In this document: positions 16,300-25,232 of the stretch, piece by piece
Layout: each line of letters begins with the position of its first letter
Numbering within the stretch: the first letter of the stretch is position 1
Assembly: GCF_022808915.1 (NCBI RefSeq)
Contig: NZ_JAKZFS010000002.1
Coordinates: forward strand, 372,001-436,000
Direction: 5' to 3'
Length of the DNA: 64,000 nt
From: Fundidesulfovibrio terrae
GTDB lineage: Bacteria > Desulfobacterota > Desulfovibrionia > Desulfovibrionales > Desulfovibrionaceae
Notes under the pieces: generated by a model
The model's input: only the letters and a program-made list of their open reading frames with translations
The model's database searches: none
Told to the model about the DNA's origin: nothing
Made by a program: the position numbers and the translations under genes

Positions 16300-16974
16300 T
16301 CAAAAACTTTTAATTATGTGTAGCGCTTGAGTAACTCTGGAAATGTCTTTGACGCCCGGAGAGGATTCGACTCCGGAGTTGAGGTCCAGTCCGGCGGGAT
16401 GAGCTTCCCGCAGGGCCAGGGCCGCGTTGTCCGGGGAGAGCCCTCCGGCCAGGAGCCACGGCTTCGGGGCGCGAAGCCCGGAGAGCGCGGCGAAATCGAG
16501 GCTCTTGCCGTGGCCGCCGCCGGATGTGCCCGAATCGAGCAGCATCAGGGCGCAGGAGTGCGTGAAACGGTCCATGTCGCGCTCAAGAGCCTCGAGTGCG
16601 GCGGCCGGGTCCACGGTCCCGGCCTGCGCGATCGGGTTGGGCGAACCAACAACGAGATACCGCTGCGGCCAGAACACCTTGATGACCCGCTCGTGGCCGA
16701 CTGTCCGGCAGAAGGCCTCGTCCTGCCCGGCGTGGAGCTGGGCGTAATCGAGCCCGGCCGCTTCCATGATCCGGTTCACCGCGTCGGCGTCCTGCTCAAC
16801 GAACACGCCGACGCGCTTGGCCCGCCCGCGTGCTATCGACGCCACGTGCTCCGGCGTGACCCTTCGCGGGCTCTTGGCCGCGAAGATGAAGCCGAGCAGG
16901 TCCACGCCCAGGCCGTCCAGGGCTTTGACCTGTTCGGGTAACGTCATGCCGCAGACTTTCACCAGGCGGCTCAC
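16300..16974 (-). CDS. trpF: Phosphoribosylanthranilate isomerase
   Basis: A 224-residue TIM barrel catalysing the Amadori rearrangement of N-(5'-phosphoribosyl)anthranilate. The N-terminal VKVCGMT holds the general base Cys (residue 8). GFIFAAKSPRRVT is a family signature, and the acid Asp is in LLDSGTSGGGHGKSLD. GLDLNSGVESSPGVKD binds phosphate. It is separated from trpC by about 240 bases containing two dispersed palindromes, unlike the tight spacing elsewhere in the operon. Confidence 0.95.
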   Translation of the reverse strand: MSRLVKVCGMTLPEQVKALDGLGVDLLGFIFAAKSPRRVTPEHVASIARGRAKRVGVFVEQDADAVNRIMEAAGLDYAQLHAGQDEAFCRTVGHERVIKVFWPQRYLVVGSPNPIAQAGTVDPAAALEALERDMDRFTHSCALMLLDSGTSGGGHGKSLDFAALSGLRAPKPWLLAGGLSPDNAALALREAHPAGLDLNSGVESSPGVKDISRVTQALHIIKSF

Positions 16975-16989
16975 GACGCGTCTCCATAC

Positions 16990-17028
16990 GGGTTTCCAAA
17001 GGGACTTGTCCCTTTGGCCGCCGGAGGC
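16990..17028. repeat. Dispersed palindromic repeat, copy 3, trpC-trpF gap
   Basis: GGGTTTCCAAAGGGA, loop, TCCCTTTGGCCGCCGGAGGC. Stem CCAAAGGGA/TCCCTTTGG, flanked by the constant GCCGCCGGAGGC. Confidence 0.8.
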
Positions 17029-17107
17029 GTTCCCCCGGCCGTCTCCCGCATGCCGCCGTCCGCCGCAGCGAACGCATCACGCATGCGCCGCAAACGGACC
17101 CGTGCAC

Positions 17108-17146
17108 GGGATTCCAAAGGGCGCGAGCCCTTTGGCCGCCGGAGGC
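17108..17146. repeat. Dispersed palindromic repeat, copy 4, trpC-trpF gap
   Basis: GGGATTCCAAAGGGC, loop GCGA, GCCCTTTGGCCGCCGGAGGC. Same orientation as copy 3, 80 bases away. A further half-copy (GCCGCCGGAGGCTTC) follows near 17180-17194. Confidence 0.8.
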
Positions 17147-17212
17147 TTCCTCCTGTCCGCCTTGCGCTCGCGTCCTGCCGCCGGAGGCTTCTTCTTCGCC
17201 GTTCCCCTCGCA

Positions 17213-17983
17213 TCACCCGTTTCTCCCCATCAGCTTCTTCAGGGCCGCGCCGGGGTCGCCGCCGCTCATGAGCGACGTGCCCACCAGCACGGCGTCGTAT
17301 CCGGCCTGGATCATGCGCTCGCGATCGTCGGGCGTGGTGATCCCGCTGGCGGCGATCCAGATCTGGCCTTCCTGCTTGTGCCTGGCCAGCCGCTCGGCCA
17401 CGGCCAGGTCGGTGGTCAGTTTGTCCAGGTCGCGGCTGTTGACCTGGATGATTTCCGGGTCCAGGGCCTGGGCCTTTTCCAGGTCGGCCTCGTCGAACAC
17501 CTCCACCACGGCCTGGAGTTCGAAGGCCATGCCCAGCCCCAGCATCTCGCGCAGCTCCTCCTGCGTGCTCATGCGCGCGATGAGCAGGAACGCGGAAGCC
17601 GGGGTGGCGGCGGTCTCGATCACCTGCACGGGGTGCAGGATGAAGTCCTTGCGCAACATGGGCAACCCCGCCCCGGCCATGCGGCTGAGGTATTCGAGGC
17701 TCCCCTTGAAGTAGTGCTCCTCGGTGAGCACGGACAGGGCGGCGGCGCCGGCGTCCCTGTAGGCGGCGGCCACCTGCTCCGGGGTGAGCGTCATGTCGAT
17801 CTCGCCGCGCGAGGGGGAGGCGCGCTTGTACTCGGCGATCACCGCGCCGGGGGCGTGCTCCCAGAGTGCGCGGATGAAGTCCGGACGCTCGCCCCCGAAG
17901 GGAGCGGGCATGAGGCCTTCATCCTCGAGGGCGATCAGGCGTTCGATGCCGGGGCCCTTGGCCTGGCGGAACTTCTCAAGCAT
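17213..17983 (-). CDS. trpC: Indole-3-glycerol phosphate synthase
   Basis: A 256-residue TIM barrel closing the indole ring. VIAEYKRASPSRGEI contains the catalytic Lys, and LSVLTEEHYFKGS and MLRKDFILHPVQV are family signatures. IIQVNSRDLDKLTTDL and ILVGTS-like VLVGTSLMSGGDP bind the substrate phosphate. The ATG at 17983 is preceded by GGAAAGA and lies eight bases inside the end of trpD, so the two are coupled; longer upstream starts would read through trpD. It is not fused to trpF, unlike in enterobacteria. Confidence 0.95.
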   Translation of the reverse strand: MLEKFRQAKGPGIERLIALEDEGLMPAPFGGERPDFIRALWEHAPGAVIAEYKRASPSRGEIDMTLTPEQVAAAYRDAGAAALSVLTEEHYFKGSLEYLSRMAGAGLPMLRKDFILHPVQVIETAATPASAFLLIARMSTQEELREMLGLGMAFELQAVVEVFDEADLEKAQALDPEIIQVNSRDLDKLTTDLAVAERLARHKQEGQIWIAASGITTPDDRERMIQAGYDAVLVGTSLMSGGDPGAALKKLMGRNG

Positions 17984-18974
17984 TGATCTTTCCTTCCCAG
18001 AACTTGGCGGCGGCTCCGGCTCGCACGGCCTCGCGGGCCTTCTCCACACCCTGGTTGAGGGTGAGTCCGTCCTCCAGCAGGTGCAGGCAGGCGCCCAGGT
18101 TCAGGGCCAGCATGTCCTTCATGGCCTCGGGGCCGTCGCCGGACAGGAGCTCCAGGAGCACGGCCACGGCCTCGTCCTTGCTGGCCACGGCCACCTCGGA
18201 GAGCTTGTGGCGCGGGATGCCCACCGTCTGCGGGTCCAGGGTCTCGCGGCGGGTCCAGCCGTCGCGTATCCAAACCACCTCAGCCGGGCCGAAGGGCGAG
18301 AGCTCGTCGAAGCCGCCCGCGCCGTGCACCACGGCGGCGCGGCGCACGCCGGTGAGGGCCAGGGCCTCGGCGATGAGCGGCACGAATCCGGCGGTGGGCA
18401 CGCCCAGAAGCTGGTGGGTGGGCCGGGCCGGGTTCAAGAGCGGCCCCATGAGGTTGAAGAGCGTCCTCGCGCCCAGCTCCTTGCGGATGGGCATGATGCG
18501 CTTGAAGGCCGGGTGGAAGTTGGGGGCGAAGAGGAAGACGAAATTGCGCTCTTTGAGCTGCGCGGCCACCTTTTCGGGCTCCACGGTGAGGCCGAGGCCT
18601 AGCGATTCCACGACGTCGGCCGAGCCGCACGTGGAGGACACGGAGCGGTTGCCGTGCTTGACCACCTTGTGCCCGAGCGCGGCCAGGTACAGGGCCACGG
18701 CGGTGGAGCAGTTGAAGGAGCAGGTGTTGTCGCCGCCGGTGCCGCAGGTGTCGATGCGGTCCTCGGTGAGGCCGGGCACCAGGCGGGCCTGCTCCAGGGC
18801 GGCCTTCACGCCGCAGGCGATCTCGAGGCCGGTCTCACCCTTGGTCTTGAGGCCCATGAGGAAGGCCCCCACGCAGGACGCGGGCATCTCGCCCGTGTAC
18901 ATGGCGCGAAACGACGCGAGCGCCTGCTCTTCGGTCAGGTTCTTGCCGATGGCCAGATGTTCCAGGACTTCCAT
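17976..18974 (-). CDS. trpD: Anthranilate phosphoribosyltransferase
   Basis: A 332-residue protein transferring phosphoribosyl from PRPP to anthranilate. DTCGTGGDNTCSFNCST is the PRPP-binding loop. VKHGNRSVSSTCGSADVVESLG, LFAPNFHPAFKRIMPIRKELGARTLFN and the N-terminal helix bundle are intact. No glutamine amidotransferase domain is fused. AAGGAG lies eight bases before the ATG. It is the first trp gene after the DUF2971 insertion (70-base gap). Confidence 0.97.
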   Translation of the reverse strand: MEVLEHLAIGKNLTEEQALASFRAMYTGEMPASCVGAFLMGLKTKGETGLEIACGVKAALEQARLVPGLTEDRIDTCGTGGDNTCSFNCSTAVALYLAALGHKVVKHGNRSVSSTCGSADVVESLGLGLTVEPEKVAAQLKERNFVFLFAPNFHPAFKRIMPIRKELGARTLFNLMGPLLNPARPTHQLLGVPTAGFVPLIAEALALTGVRRAAVVHGAGGFDELSPFGPAEVVWIRDGWTRRETLDPQTVGIPRHKLSEVAVASKDEAVAVLLELLSGDGPEAMKDMLALNLGACLHLLEDGLTLNQGVEKAREAVRAGAAAKFWEGKINA

Positions 18975-19044
18975 GGAGACTGCTCCTTCTTTACCGGCGG
19001 GCGGGCCGCCGCATGGTCTTTTCAGGTGCGCGCGCCTCGGCCCG

Positions 19045-19779
19045 CTACCGTTTCATTCCCGGGAAATTGAACAGGGTGGACCGGATGAGCCGGTCGGACA
19101 ATCCCTGCCTCGTAATGATGGACTGGGTCAGCTCGAACTGCCACGGCTCGGAGAGCGGCGAGACGTAGATCCTATCCACGATGTCCGCCGGTTCCACGGG
19201 AATGTGCAGCCCGAAGCTGTCCAGCAGGCGGGGGTTGTCGTCCCCGCCCTCGTTTATGAATATCAGCCTGAACTCGCGCTCGTGCTCGAAGGGTTTGCGC
19301 TTGAGCAGGGCGAAGTCGAAAATGTCCGAGATGACGCAATCGTCGCGCACCATGTCCTTGTAGAGGACCTTCCCGGCGGTGAGGTCGTGCCCGGCCAGCC
19401 GGCTGGTGATGCGGCCCAGGGTGCTGCGGATGGCGAGGGAGTGCCCCGCGCCGCCGAAGAGCTTCCACATGGCCTCGGACTCGTGCTCGTTGGTGTGCCA
19501 GGAGTTTAGGAACACCTTGGTGCGCGCGGAGTTGATGTAACTCTCGTGGGCGGCCAGGAATTCACGCTCGGCCTGGGGAGTGCCGTCGGCGGGGTCGCCC
19601 ATGCACACCTCGGGCGGCACCAGGCACTCGAAGGGGTCGGTGAGCTTGTCCGCGCGGCGAAAATACAGGCGCTTCATGAGAAGAAAGTCCAGGAACTTCT
19701 CGAAGGTCAGGTACTTCCACAGAGTGGTTTCGCTCGCGGCCTCGTCGCCGGGGGAGATGTTGCGGATGGAAAGTGGCAT
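19045..19779 (-). CDS. DUF2971 protein inserted between trpG and trpD
   Basis: A 244-residue protein matching DUF2971: LWKYLTFEKFLDFLLMKRLYFRRADKLTDPFEC near the N-terminus, FLNSWHTNEHESEAMWKLFG in the middle, then GKVLYKDM and FEHEREFRLIF. Family members occur as stand-alone accessory proteins, often in variable or defence-linked loci, with no established activity. It starts 12 bases after the trpG stop and keeps the operon orientation, so it is likely cotranscribed with trp genes. It has no known place in tryptophan synthesis. Base composition resembles its neighbours, so the insertion may be old. Confidence 0.8.
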   Translation of the reverse strand: MPLSIRNISPGDEAASETTLWKYLTFEKFLDFLLMKRLYFRRADKLTDPFECLVPPEVCMGDPADGTPQAEREFLAAHESYINSARTKVFLNSWHTNEHESEAMWKLFGGAGHSLAIRSTLGRITSRLAGHDLTAGKVLYKDMVRDDCVISDIFDFALLKRKPFEHEREFRLIFINEGGDDNPRLLDSFGLHIPVEPADIVDRIYVSPLSEPWQFELTQSIITRQGLSDRLIRSTLFNFPGMKR

Positions 19780-19791
19780 GGCCGTCCCCGC

Positions 19792-20364
19792 CTAGGCGAT
19801 CTTCTCCGGAAAGTTCTTTAAGAGCCGCATTCCGTCCGGCGTGAGCACGCTCTCGGGATGGAACTGCACGCCCACCCAGGGGCGGTCCTTCCACCTCAGG
19901 CCCATCACCTCGTTCTCGTCGGTCCAAGCCGTGATCTCAAGCTTTTCCGGGGCCTTATGGGCAAGAACCAAGAGCGAGTGATACCGGCACACTTCCATGG
20001 GGTTGGGCACGCCCTCGAAAAGCCCGCTCTCCCGGTGGGTCACCAGGCTGGTCTTTCCGTGCATGATCCTGTCCGCCACCACCACAGGCGCGCCCGCGAA
20101 GTGCCCCAGGATCTGGTGGCCCAGGCACACGCCCAAAACCGGCGTCTTCTTGGGCAGCTTGCCCAGGAACTCCAGGCACAGTCCGGCGTTTTCCGGCCTG
20201 CTCGGCCCAGGAGAGATGACGCATCTCTCGATCTTCCCGGACTCGGCCAGAGAAAGCACCTCGGGGTCGTCGTTGGTCAGGACCACCGGCTCGTGCCCCA
20301 GCTGCTGGAAGTACTGCACCAGGTTGAACGTGAACGAGTCGAAATTATCTATGAGCAAAAACAT
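19792..20364 (-). CDS. trpG: Anthranilate synthase glutamine amidotransferase subunit
   Basis: A 190-residue class I glutamine amidotransferase. The nucleophile is Cys80 in GVCLGHQILG, and the His-Glu pair is in VQFHPESVLT. The N-terminal LLIDNFDSFTFNLVQYF is typical of TrpG/PabA. It supplies ammonia to TrpE and may also serve PabB. The ATG at 20364 lies 20 bases inside the end of trpE, giving translational coupling; the longer open frame upstream is trpE shadow. Confidence 0.95.
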   Translation of the reverse strand: MFLLIDNFDSFTFNLVQYFQQLGHEPVVLTNDDPEVLSLAESGKIERCVISPGPSRPENAGLCLEFLGKLPKKTPVLGVCLGHQILGHFAGAPVVVADRIMHGKTSLVTHRESGLFEGVPNPMEVCRYHSLLVLAHKAPEKLEITAWTDENEVMGLRWKDRPWVGVQFHPESVLTPDGMRLLKNFPEKIA

Positions 20365-21757
20365 CGGTATCTCCCTGTTTGGCCAGAACCTCGGCAAGCA
20401 CCCGGGCCTTGTTGTGCACTTCCTGCCATTCCTTGTCCGGGTCGGAGTCGAATACGATCCCGGCCCCGGTCTGCCAGTGCACCATGCCGTCCTTGAACCA
20501 CATGGAGCGGATGAGGATGCCGGTGTCCAGGTCCACGCGGCCCTTGTCCAGGCCGAGCCAGCCGATGGCTCCGGCGTAGGGCCCGCGCGAGATGGTCTCG
20601 ATCTCGGCGATGATCTCCATGGCCCGGACCTTGGGCGCGCCACTCACGGTGCCGGCCGGGAAAACCGAGCCGATCACGTCGAGGGCGTCCAAGCCCTCCT
20701 TGAGGTGGGCCGTGACGTAGGATGTCAGGTGCAGCACGTGGGAGAACTTCTCCACCTGCATGAATTTCTCCACGCGGACGCTGCCGGGGGTGGCGATGCG
20801 GCCCAGGTCGTTTCGGCCAAGGTCCACGAGCATCACGTGCTCGGCGCGCTCCTTGGGGTCGGCCAGCAGGTCCTGGGCGAAAGCTTCATCCTCGGCCTCG
20901 TCGCGCCCGCGCGGGCGGGTCCCGGCGATGGGCGCGGTGGTGAGCTGGCCGTTCACGCAGCGCACCAGAAACTCCGGCGAGGAGCCCACCAGCGTCACGC
21001 GCGGCAGCCTCACGAAGAACATGTAGGGCGAGGGGTTCACCTGGCGCAGGCGGCGGTACACGGCGAAGGGGTCGCCCGAGAATGGCGCATGGAAGCGGTT
21101 GGAGAGCACCACCTGGATGCACTCGCCCTGGTGGATCATCTCCTTGGCCTTGCGCACCCCGGCCAGGAAGGCCTGCTCGCCCGGATGGTGCAGCACTCCG
21201 CCCATCTCGGCCTTGTCCATGGTGCGCAGCACGGCCGAGGCGTCCAGCTTGGGCCGCATGCCGCCGCCGAGCGACAAGAGGCAGCAGCGGTGGCGCAGGT
21301 GGTCGAAGAGCACCACATGGCCGGGCAGCACCAGGGTGCAGTCCATGTCCTTGGGCGGGATGACCTTGGCCACCTTGGGCGAAAAGAGCGCGGCCGAGCC
21401 GTAGCCGAAATAGCCGTACAGGCCGCGCGTGATGCCGGGCAGGTCCTCGAAGCCCTCGGGCGGGGTGAGGGTGATGGCGGCCATCAGCTCGCGCACGCCT
21501 GTAAGGAAAGGCTGGCCGCTCAGTTCCTCGAGGGGCTTCAGGCGCTCGTCGCGGGTGGTCAGGGAGAGCTTGCCGTCCTGGCAGTTGGCCGTCAGGCGGA
21601 AGTCCCAGGCCAGGATCGAGTAGCGTCCGAGGCGTCCGTCCACCTCGGCGGACTCGAAGAGTATGCCCGGCCTGTCGCCCACAAGCCCCAGATAGAGGCT
21701 GATGGGCGTCTGCACGTCGGCGGGCAGCCACTTGGCTTCCTGCATGAGCTCGATCAT
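20345..21757 (-). CDS. trpE: Anthranilate synthase component I
   Basis: A 470-residue chorismate-using enzyme. FESAEVDGRLGRYSIL near residue 35 carries the tryptophan feedback site region. The C-terminal half has the chorismate-binding signatures: IQVVLSNRF, FFVRLPRVTLVGSSPEFLVR, PIAGTRPRG, DLGRNDLGRIATPGSV and GAPKVRAMEII. The ATG at 21757 follows AAAGGA. A dispersed palindrome separates it from tyrA. No Trp-rich leader precedes it locally, so control appears to come from the operon front. Confidence 0.97.
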   Translation of the reverse strand: MIELMQEAKWLPADVQTPISLYLGLVGDRPGILFESAEVDGRLGRYSILAWDFRLTANCQDGKLSLTTRDERLKPLEELSGQPFLTGVRELMAAITLTPPEGFEDLPGITRGLYGYFGYGSAALFSPKVAKVIPPKDMDCTLVLPGHVVLFDHLRHRCCLLSLGGGMRPKLDASAVLRTMDKAEMGGVLHHPGEQAFLAGVRKAKEMIHQGECIQVVLSNRFHAPFSGDPFAVYRRLRQVNPSPYMFFVRLPRVTLVGSSPEFLVRCVNGQLTTAPIAGTRPRGRDEAEDEAFAQDLLADPKERAEHVMLVDLGRNDLGRIATPGSVRVEKFMQVEKFSHVLHLTSYVTAHLKEGLDALDVIGSVFPAGTVSGAPKVRAMEIIAEIETISRGPYAGAIGWLGLDKGRVDLDTGILIRSMWFKDGMVHWQTGAGIVFDSDPDKEWQEVHNKARVLAEVLAKQGDTDVFAHR

Positions 21758-21857
21758 GGCGCGTCCTTTCGTTCATTGCGGGACGCCGGGGAGGATGAGG
21801 CATCCGGCGGTCTCGCGGTTTTTCGCGTTTCTTGGGCGGGACGGCCGGGAGGAGGAT

Positions 21858-21897
21858 GCCTCCGGCGGCCAAAGGGACCAGTCCCTTTGGAATCCCG
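21858..21897. repeat. Dispersed palindromic repeat, copy 5, tyrA-trpE gap
   Basis: GCCTCCGGCGGCCAAAGGGAC, loop, GTCCCTTTGGAATCCCG. It ends three bases before the tyrA stop. No U tract follows on the minus strand, so it is not an obvious terminator. Confidence 0.8.
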
Positions 21898-21899
21898 TC

Positions 21900-22709
21900 T
21901 TAGTTAACCTTGCCGCCCGGGCGGGGCGTTTCGTCCTTCCACCAGCTCTTGGCCCGCTCCACCAGCACTTCCAGGTCGCCGCCCGCGGCCACGTTCAGGT
22001 AGTTGCGGTAGGAGCGCACGGCCTCCAGGCTGAACGGGTTGGCCTCGTAGATGAGGCGGAACAGGTCCGCGTCCTCGAGGATCAGCTTCTTGGCCGCGTC
22101 CAGCCTGCGGCGAAACGACGGAGTGAGAAACCGGTCGAACTCGTCGTGGCTGGCCTGGGCCGCCAGGTACGCCACCGTGGACACGAAATTGAGCCCCTGC
22201 ACGTAGGCCATGGCCCGGTCGTGCTCCTCGGCCGTGGTGCGGAACGGTGCGAAGCCGAGCTTGGCCATCAGCTCCTCCACCTGGCGCGCCGCTTCCTCGC
22301 TTCGGCCGGGGCACACAGCCACCCGAAGCTCCTCGCCCTCGGCGGGCCTGGGGCCGAACAGCGGGTGCGTGCCAACCACAGGACCGGGATGCAGAAGCAT
22401 CATTTCTTCCAGCGGACGCACCTTCACCGAACAGATGTCCGCCACGACAGAGCCTTTCGGGATCAGCGGCCCAAGCTGCGCCAGCACCGAGGCCATGGCC
22501 TGGGCGGGCACGCAGAGCAGCACCATATCCGTGCGTGGCAGGGCGCGACTTGCCGCCTCGCGCGAAGCCTCGCTCTCCAGCGGCGCGTCCAGCTCGAAGC
22601 AGGCCAGGCCCTCCCGGCGGCAGCGGGACACGAAAAGCCGTCCCATCTTGCCGCCGGCCCCGACCACCGTCAGCGTGCGAATGGCCTGGGCCTTGCTCAC
22701 CGTGCGCAC
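21900..22709 (-). CDS. tyrA: Prephenate dehydrogenase
   Basis: A 269-residue NAD-dependent enzyme converting prephenate to 4-hydroxyphenylpyruvate. LTVVGAGGKMGRLFVSRC is the nucleotide-binding loop, and VVGTHPLFGP holds the conserved substrate-site His. DRAMAYVQGLNF is the family helix. It is at the short end of TyrA lengths and lacks an ACT domain, so tyrosine feedback by that route is not visible. The GTG at 22709 is shown. A second GTG at 22700 has a better-spaced GAGG and may be the true start. Confidence 0.88.
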   Translation of the reverse strand: MRTVSKAQAIRTLTVVGAGGKMGRLFVSRCRREGLACFELDAPLESEASREAASRALPRTDMVLLCVPAQAMASVLAQLGPLIPKGSVVADICSVKVRPLEEMMLLHPGPVVGTHPLFGPRPAEGEELRVAVCPGRSEEAARQVEELMAKLGFAPFRTTAEEHDRAMAYVQGLNFVSTVAYLAAQASHDEFDRFLTPSFRRRLDAAKKLILEDADLFRLIYEANPFSLEAVRSYRNYLNVAAGGDLEVLVERAKSWWKDETPRPGGKVN

Positions 22710-22770
22710 CTCGATACCGGTCCGGAGGAGACGGCCGGGCCGCCGGGCATGCGTTGCGTTCGTGTCCGCA

Positions 22771-24090
22771 TCACCGCGTGAGCCTCCACTGATCCCAGAA
22801 TCCCGGGAAGCTCTTGGCCACGCAGGCCGGGCTGTCCAGGCGCACGTCGATGCCGGCGAGCTCCATGAGGGCCATGCTCATGGCCATGCGGTGGTCGCCG
22901 TAGGTGCAGAAGTTGACCGCCTCGTCCCTGCGGATGGGGCCGGGGGTGATGGTCAGCCCGTCCTCGAAGGTGACCACCTCGGCCCCGACCTTGCGCACCT
23001 CGTCGGCGCAGGCCTGGAGGCGGTCCGATTCCTTGATGCGCAGATGCGCCACGTTGCGGATGGTGGTCGCGCCCTTGGCCTGGGCGGCCACGGCGCATAC
23101 CGTGGGCACCAGGTCCGGGCAGTGGCCCATGTCCACGTCGACGCCCGTGAGGCCGCCGTCGCCGGGTGACACCACCACGCCGTCCTGGTCCCAGGTCACC
23201 TTGCCCCCCATGGAGGCCAGGATGTCGAGGATGGCCTTGTCGCCCTGGAGCGAATCCCGGCGCAGTCCGCGAAGCCTCGCCGGACGCGGCCCCACGGCAC
23301 CGGCGGCCAGGAAGTAGGACGCGTTGGACCAGTCGCCCTCCACCACGTAGGTGCGGGCCTTGTAGCGGGCCGGGCTCACCTCGAAGACGAGCTTGCCCGG
23401 AACCACCGACGAGACCTCGGTGAACTGCTTGCGCACCCAGTCCGAGCCTTCCAGGGCCAGCACGGCCACGTCGATGCCGAAGTCGGCCATGGCCATGAGC
23501 GTGAGCGACACGTACGGCCAGGAGACCACCTTGTCCCCCCCGATGCCCACCCGCATGGGCTTGTCCGCCAGCGGCGAGGCCAGCAGGATGCCCGACAGGT
23601 ACTGGCTGGACTCGTCCAGCGAGATGGAGGCGTCGCCGCCCGAGAGGCCGGAAGTGGATACCACGAAGGGCGGGTAGCCGGGCTTGCCCTCCCACCGGAA
23701 CTGCGGCCCGAGCGGTTCCAGGGCGCTGGTGAGCTGGCCGATGGGCCGGTCGTGCATGCGGCCCTCGCCGTGGATGCGGAACAGCCCTTCCCCGGCGGCC
23801 AGCACGGCCGTGAGCAGGCGGCAGGTGGTGCCGGATTCGCCCACGTTGCAGTCCGCCGGTTCGGAGGTGCCGCCCCTGGGGCGTCCGCCGATGCCGGTGA
23901 TCTCCCAGCCCCGGTCGGTGCTCTTGAAGGAGGCCCCGCAGGCGGCCAGGCAGCGTCGGGTGCGGATCAGGTCGTCGGATTCCAGGGCGTCCACCACCAG
24001 GGACTCGCCGTCTGCCAGGGAGGCGCAGATGAAGGCCCGGTGCGACACGGACTTGGAGGCCGGAGCCTTGATGTCGATGAGGTCGCGCAT
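22771..24090 (-). CDS. aroA: 3-phosphoshikimate 1-carboxyvinyltransferase (EPSP synthase)
   Basis: A 439-residue two-domain enzyme. APASKSVSHRAFICASLADGES binds substrate, NVGESGTTCRLLTAV is the PEP-region loop (the usual NAGTAMR is altered), VEGDWSNASYFLAAGAV follows, and RIKESDRLQACADEVRKVGA is the hallmark. The C-terminal DHRMAMSMAL is intact. The altered PEP loop (GESGTTCR) suggests a divergent or class II-like enzyme. The ATG at 24090 lies two bases after the pheA stop; the long upstream open frame overlaps pheA and is rejected. Confidence 0.95.
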   Translation of the reverse strand: MRDLIDIKAPASKSVSHRAFICASLADGESLVVDALESDDLIRTRRCLAACGASFKSTDRGWEITGIGGRPRGGTSEPADCNVGESGTTCRLLTAVLAAGEGLFRIHGEGRMHDRPIGQLTSALEPLGPQFRWEGKPGYPPFVVSTSGLSGGDASISLDESSQYLSGILLASPLADKPMRVGIGGDKVVSWPYVSLTLMAMADFGIDVAVLALEGSDWVRKQFTEVSSVVPGKLVFEVSPARYKARTYVVEGDWSNASYFLAAGAVGPRPARLRGLRRDSLQGDKAILDILASMGGKVTWDQDGVVVSPGDGGLTGVDVDMGHCPDLVPTVCAVAAQAKGATTIRNVAHLRIKESDRLQACADEVRKVGAEVVTFEDGLTITPGPIRRDEAVNFCTYGDHRMAMSMALMELAGIDVRLDSPACVAKSFPGFWDQWRLTR

Positions 24091-24092
24091 GT

Positions 24093-25229
24093 CTATCCCC
24101 TTTCCACCACGGCCGAGCCCGACACGTCCAGGTGCGGCCCCGCCGGGTAGCTCCCGAGAATGCGCAGGGAGTGCAGTTCGTTGCGGAGCTCCACCAGCAT
24201 GTTCTGGAACTCCTCGCGACCCAGGTCGCATTGCAGGTCGGCGAAGAACACGTACTTCCACTTCTCGCCGCGCAGCGGGCGCGACTCCAGCTTGGTCAGG
24301 TTGATCCCGGCCCCGGCCAGTTTGGAGAGCACCACCGAGAGCGCGCCCGGCTTGTCCGGCAGGGTGAACAGGATGGAGGTCTTGTCCCGGTTGCCGGACT
24401 TGGTCTCGGCTGGCCCGATGACCAGGAAGCGCGTCCAGTTGTCGGGCAGGTCCTCGATGCGGCTGGCCAGGACGTTTAAGCCCAGCATCTCGGAGAGCTT
24501 CACGTGTCCGATGGCCGCGGCCTTGGGGTTGTAGATCACCCGGCGCGCCGCAGCCGCTGTCGATTCAGCGGGCACGATGCGGGCCATGGGCAGATGCGCT
24601 TTGAGCCAGCCGCCGCACTGGGCCAGGGGCTGCGGGTGGGAGTATACCTCTTCGATGCGCGTCAGGTCCGTCCCCTTGGAGAGGAGCGCGTGGCTGATCT
24701 TGCAGTAGAGCTCGGCCTGGATGAACACCTCGTGCCTGAGAAAGAGGTCCAGGCTCTGGCCCACCGTGCCCTGCAGGGAGTTCTCCAGGGGAATGACCCC
24801 AAGCTCCACGTCGCGCAGGCTCACTGCCTCGAAGACCTCGTCGATGGTCTTGCGCGGCTCGAAATCCGCGCTCTTGCCCAGGTAGGAGACCGCAGCGAAG
24901 GAGGAGAAGGTTCCCTCGGGCCCCAGGTAGGCCACCTTCTGGCGGCGCTGGAGCCGCCTGGAGCTGGACATTATTTCCCGGTAGATGGCCCGCAGGTGCT
25001 CGTCGGGCATGGGGCCGGGGTTCAGGTGCGAGAGTTTCTCCAGCACTTCCTTCTCACGGAAGGGCTTGAACACGGGCTCGTCGCTGTCGGCCTTGCGCCT
25101 GCCCACCTCGATGGAGTAGCCCGCCCGCTTGTTGAGGAGGGCCAGAAGCTCCAGGTCCACCTGGTCGATAGCCTCACGGACGTCGTCGAGGGGCATGTCG
25201 CGCGCGGGATCGTCTTTTTCGAGAGCCAT
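24093..25229 (-). CDS. pheA: Bifunctional chorismate mutase / prephenate dehydratase
   Basis: A 378-residue fusion. Residues about 15-95 are an AroQ chorismate mutase helix bundle (DDVREAIDQVDLELLALLNKRA, REKEVLEKL). Residues about 98-275 are the dehydratase, from VAYLGPEGTFSSFAA to the catalytic TRF in NWTRFLVI. Residues about 285-360 are an ACT domain with the phenylalanine-binding GALS and ESRP motifs (KPGALSVV, LTKLESRP). This predicts direct phenylalanine feedback. It starts four bases after the aroB' stop. Confidence 0.96.
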   Translation of the reverse strand: MALEKDDPARDMPLDDVREAIDQVDLELLALLNKRAGYSIEVGRRKADSDEPVFKPFREKEVLEKLSHLNPGPMPDEHLRAIYREIMSSSRRLQRRQKVAYLGPEGTFSSFAAVSYLGKSADFEPRKTIDEVFEAVSLRDVELGVIPLENSLQGTVGQSLDLFLRHEVFIQAELYCKISHALLSKGTDLTRIEEVYSHPQPLAQCGGWLKAHLPMARIVPAESTAAAARRVIYNPKAAAIGHVKLSEMLGLNVLASRIEDLPDNWTRFLVIGPAETKSGNRDKTSILFTLPDKPGALSVVLSKLAGAGINLTKLESRPLRGEKWKYVFFADLQCDLGREEFQNMLVELRNELHSLRILGSYPAGPHLDVSGSAVVERG

Positions 25230-25232
25230 GGC

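Noticed and set aside
21758-21899. Search for a tryptophan leader peptide directly before trpE
   Set aside because: No frame with clustered TGG codons; only a dispersed palindrome is present.
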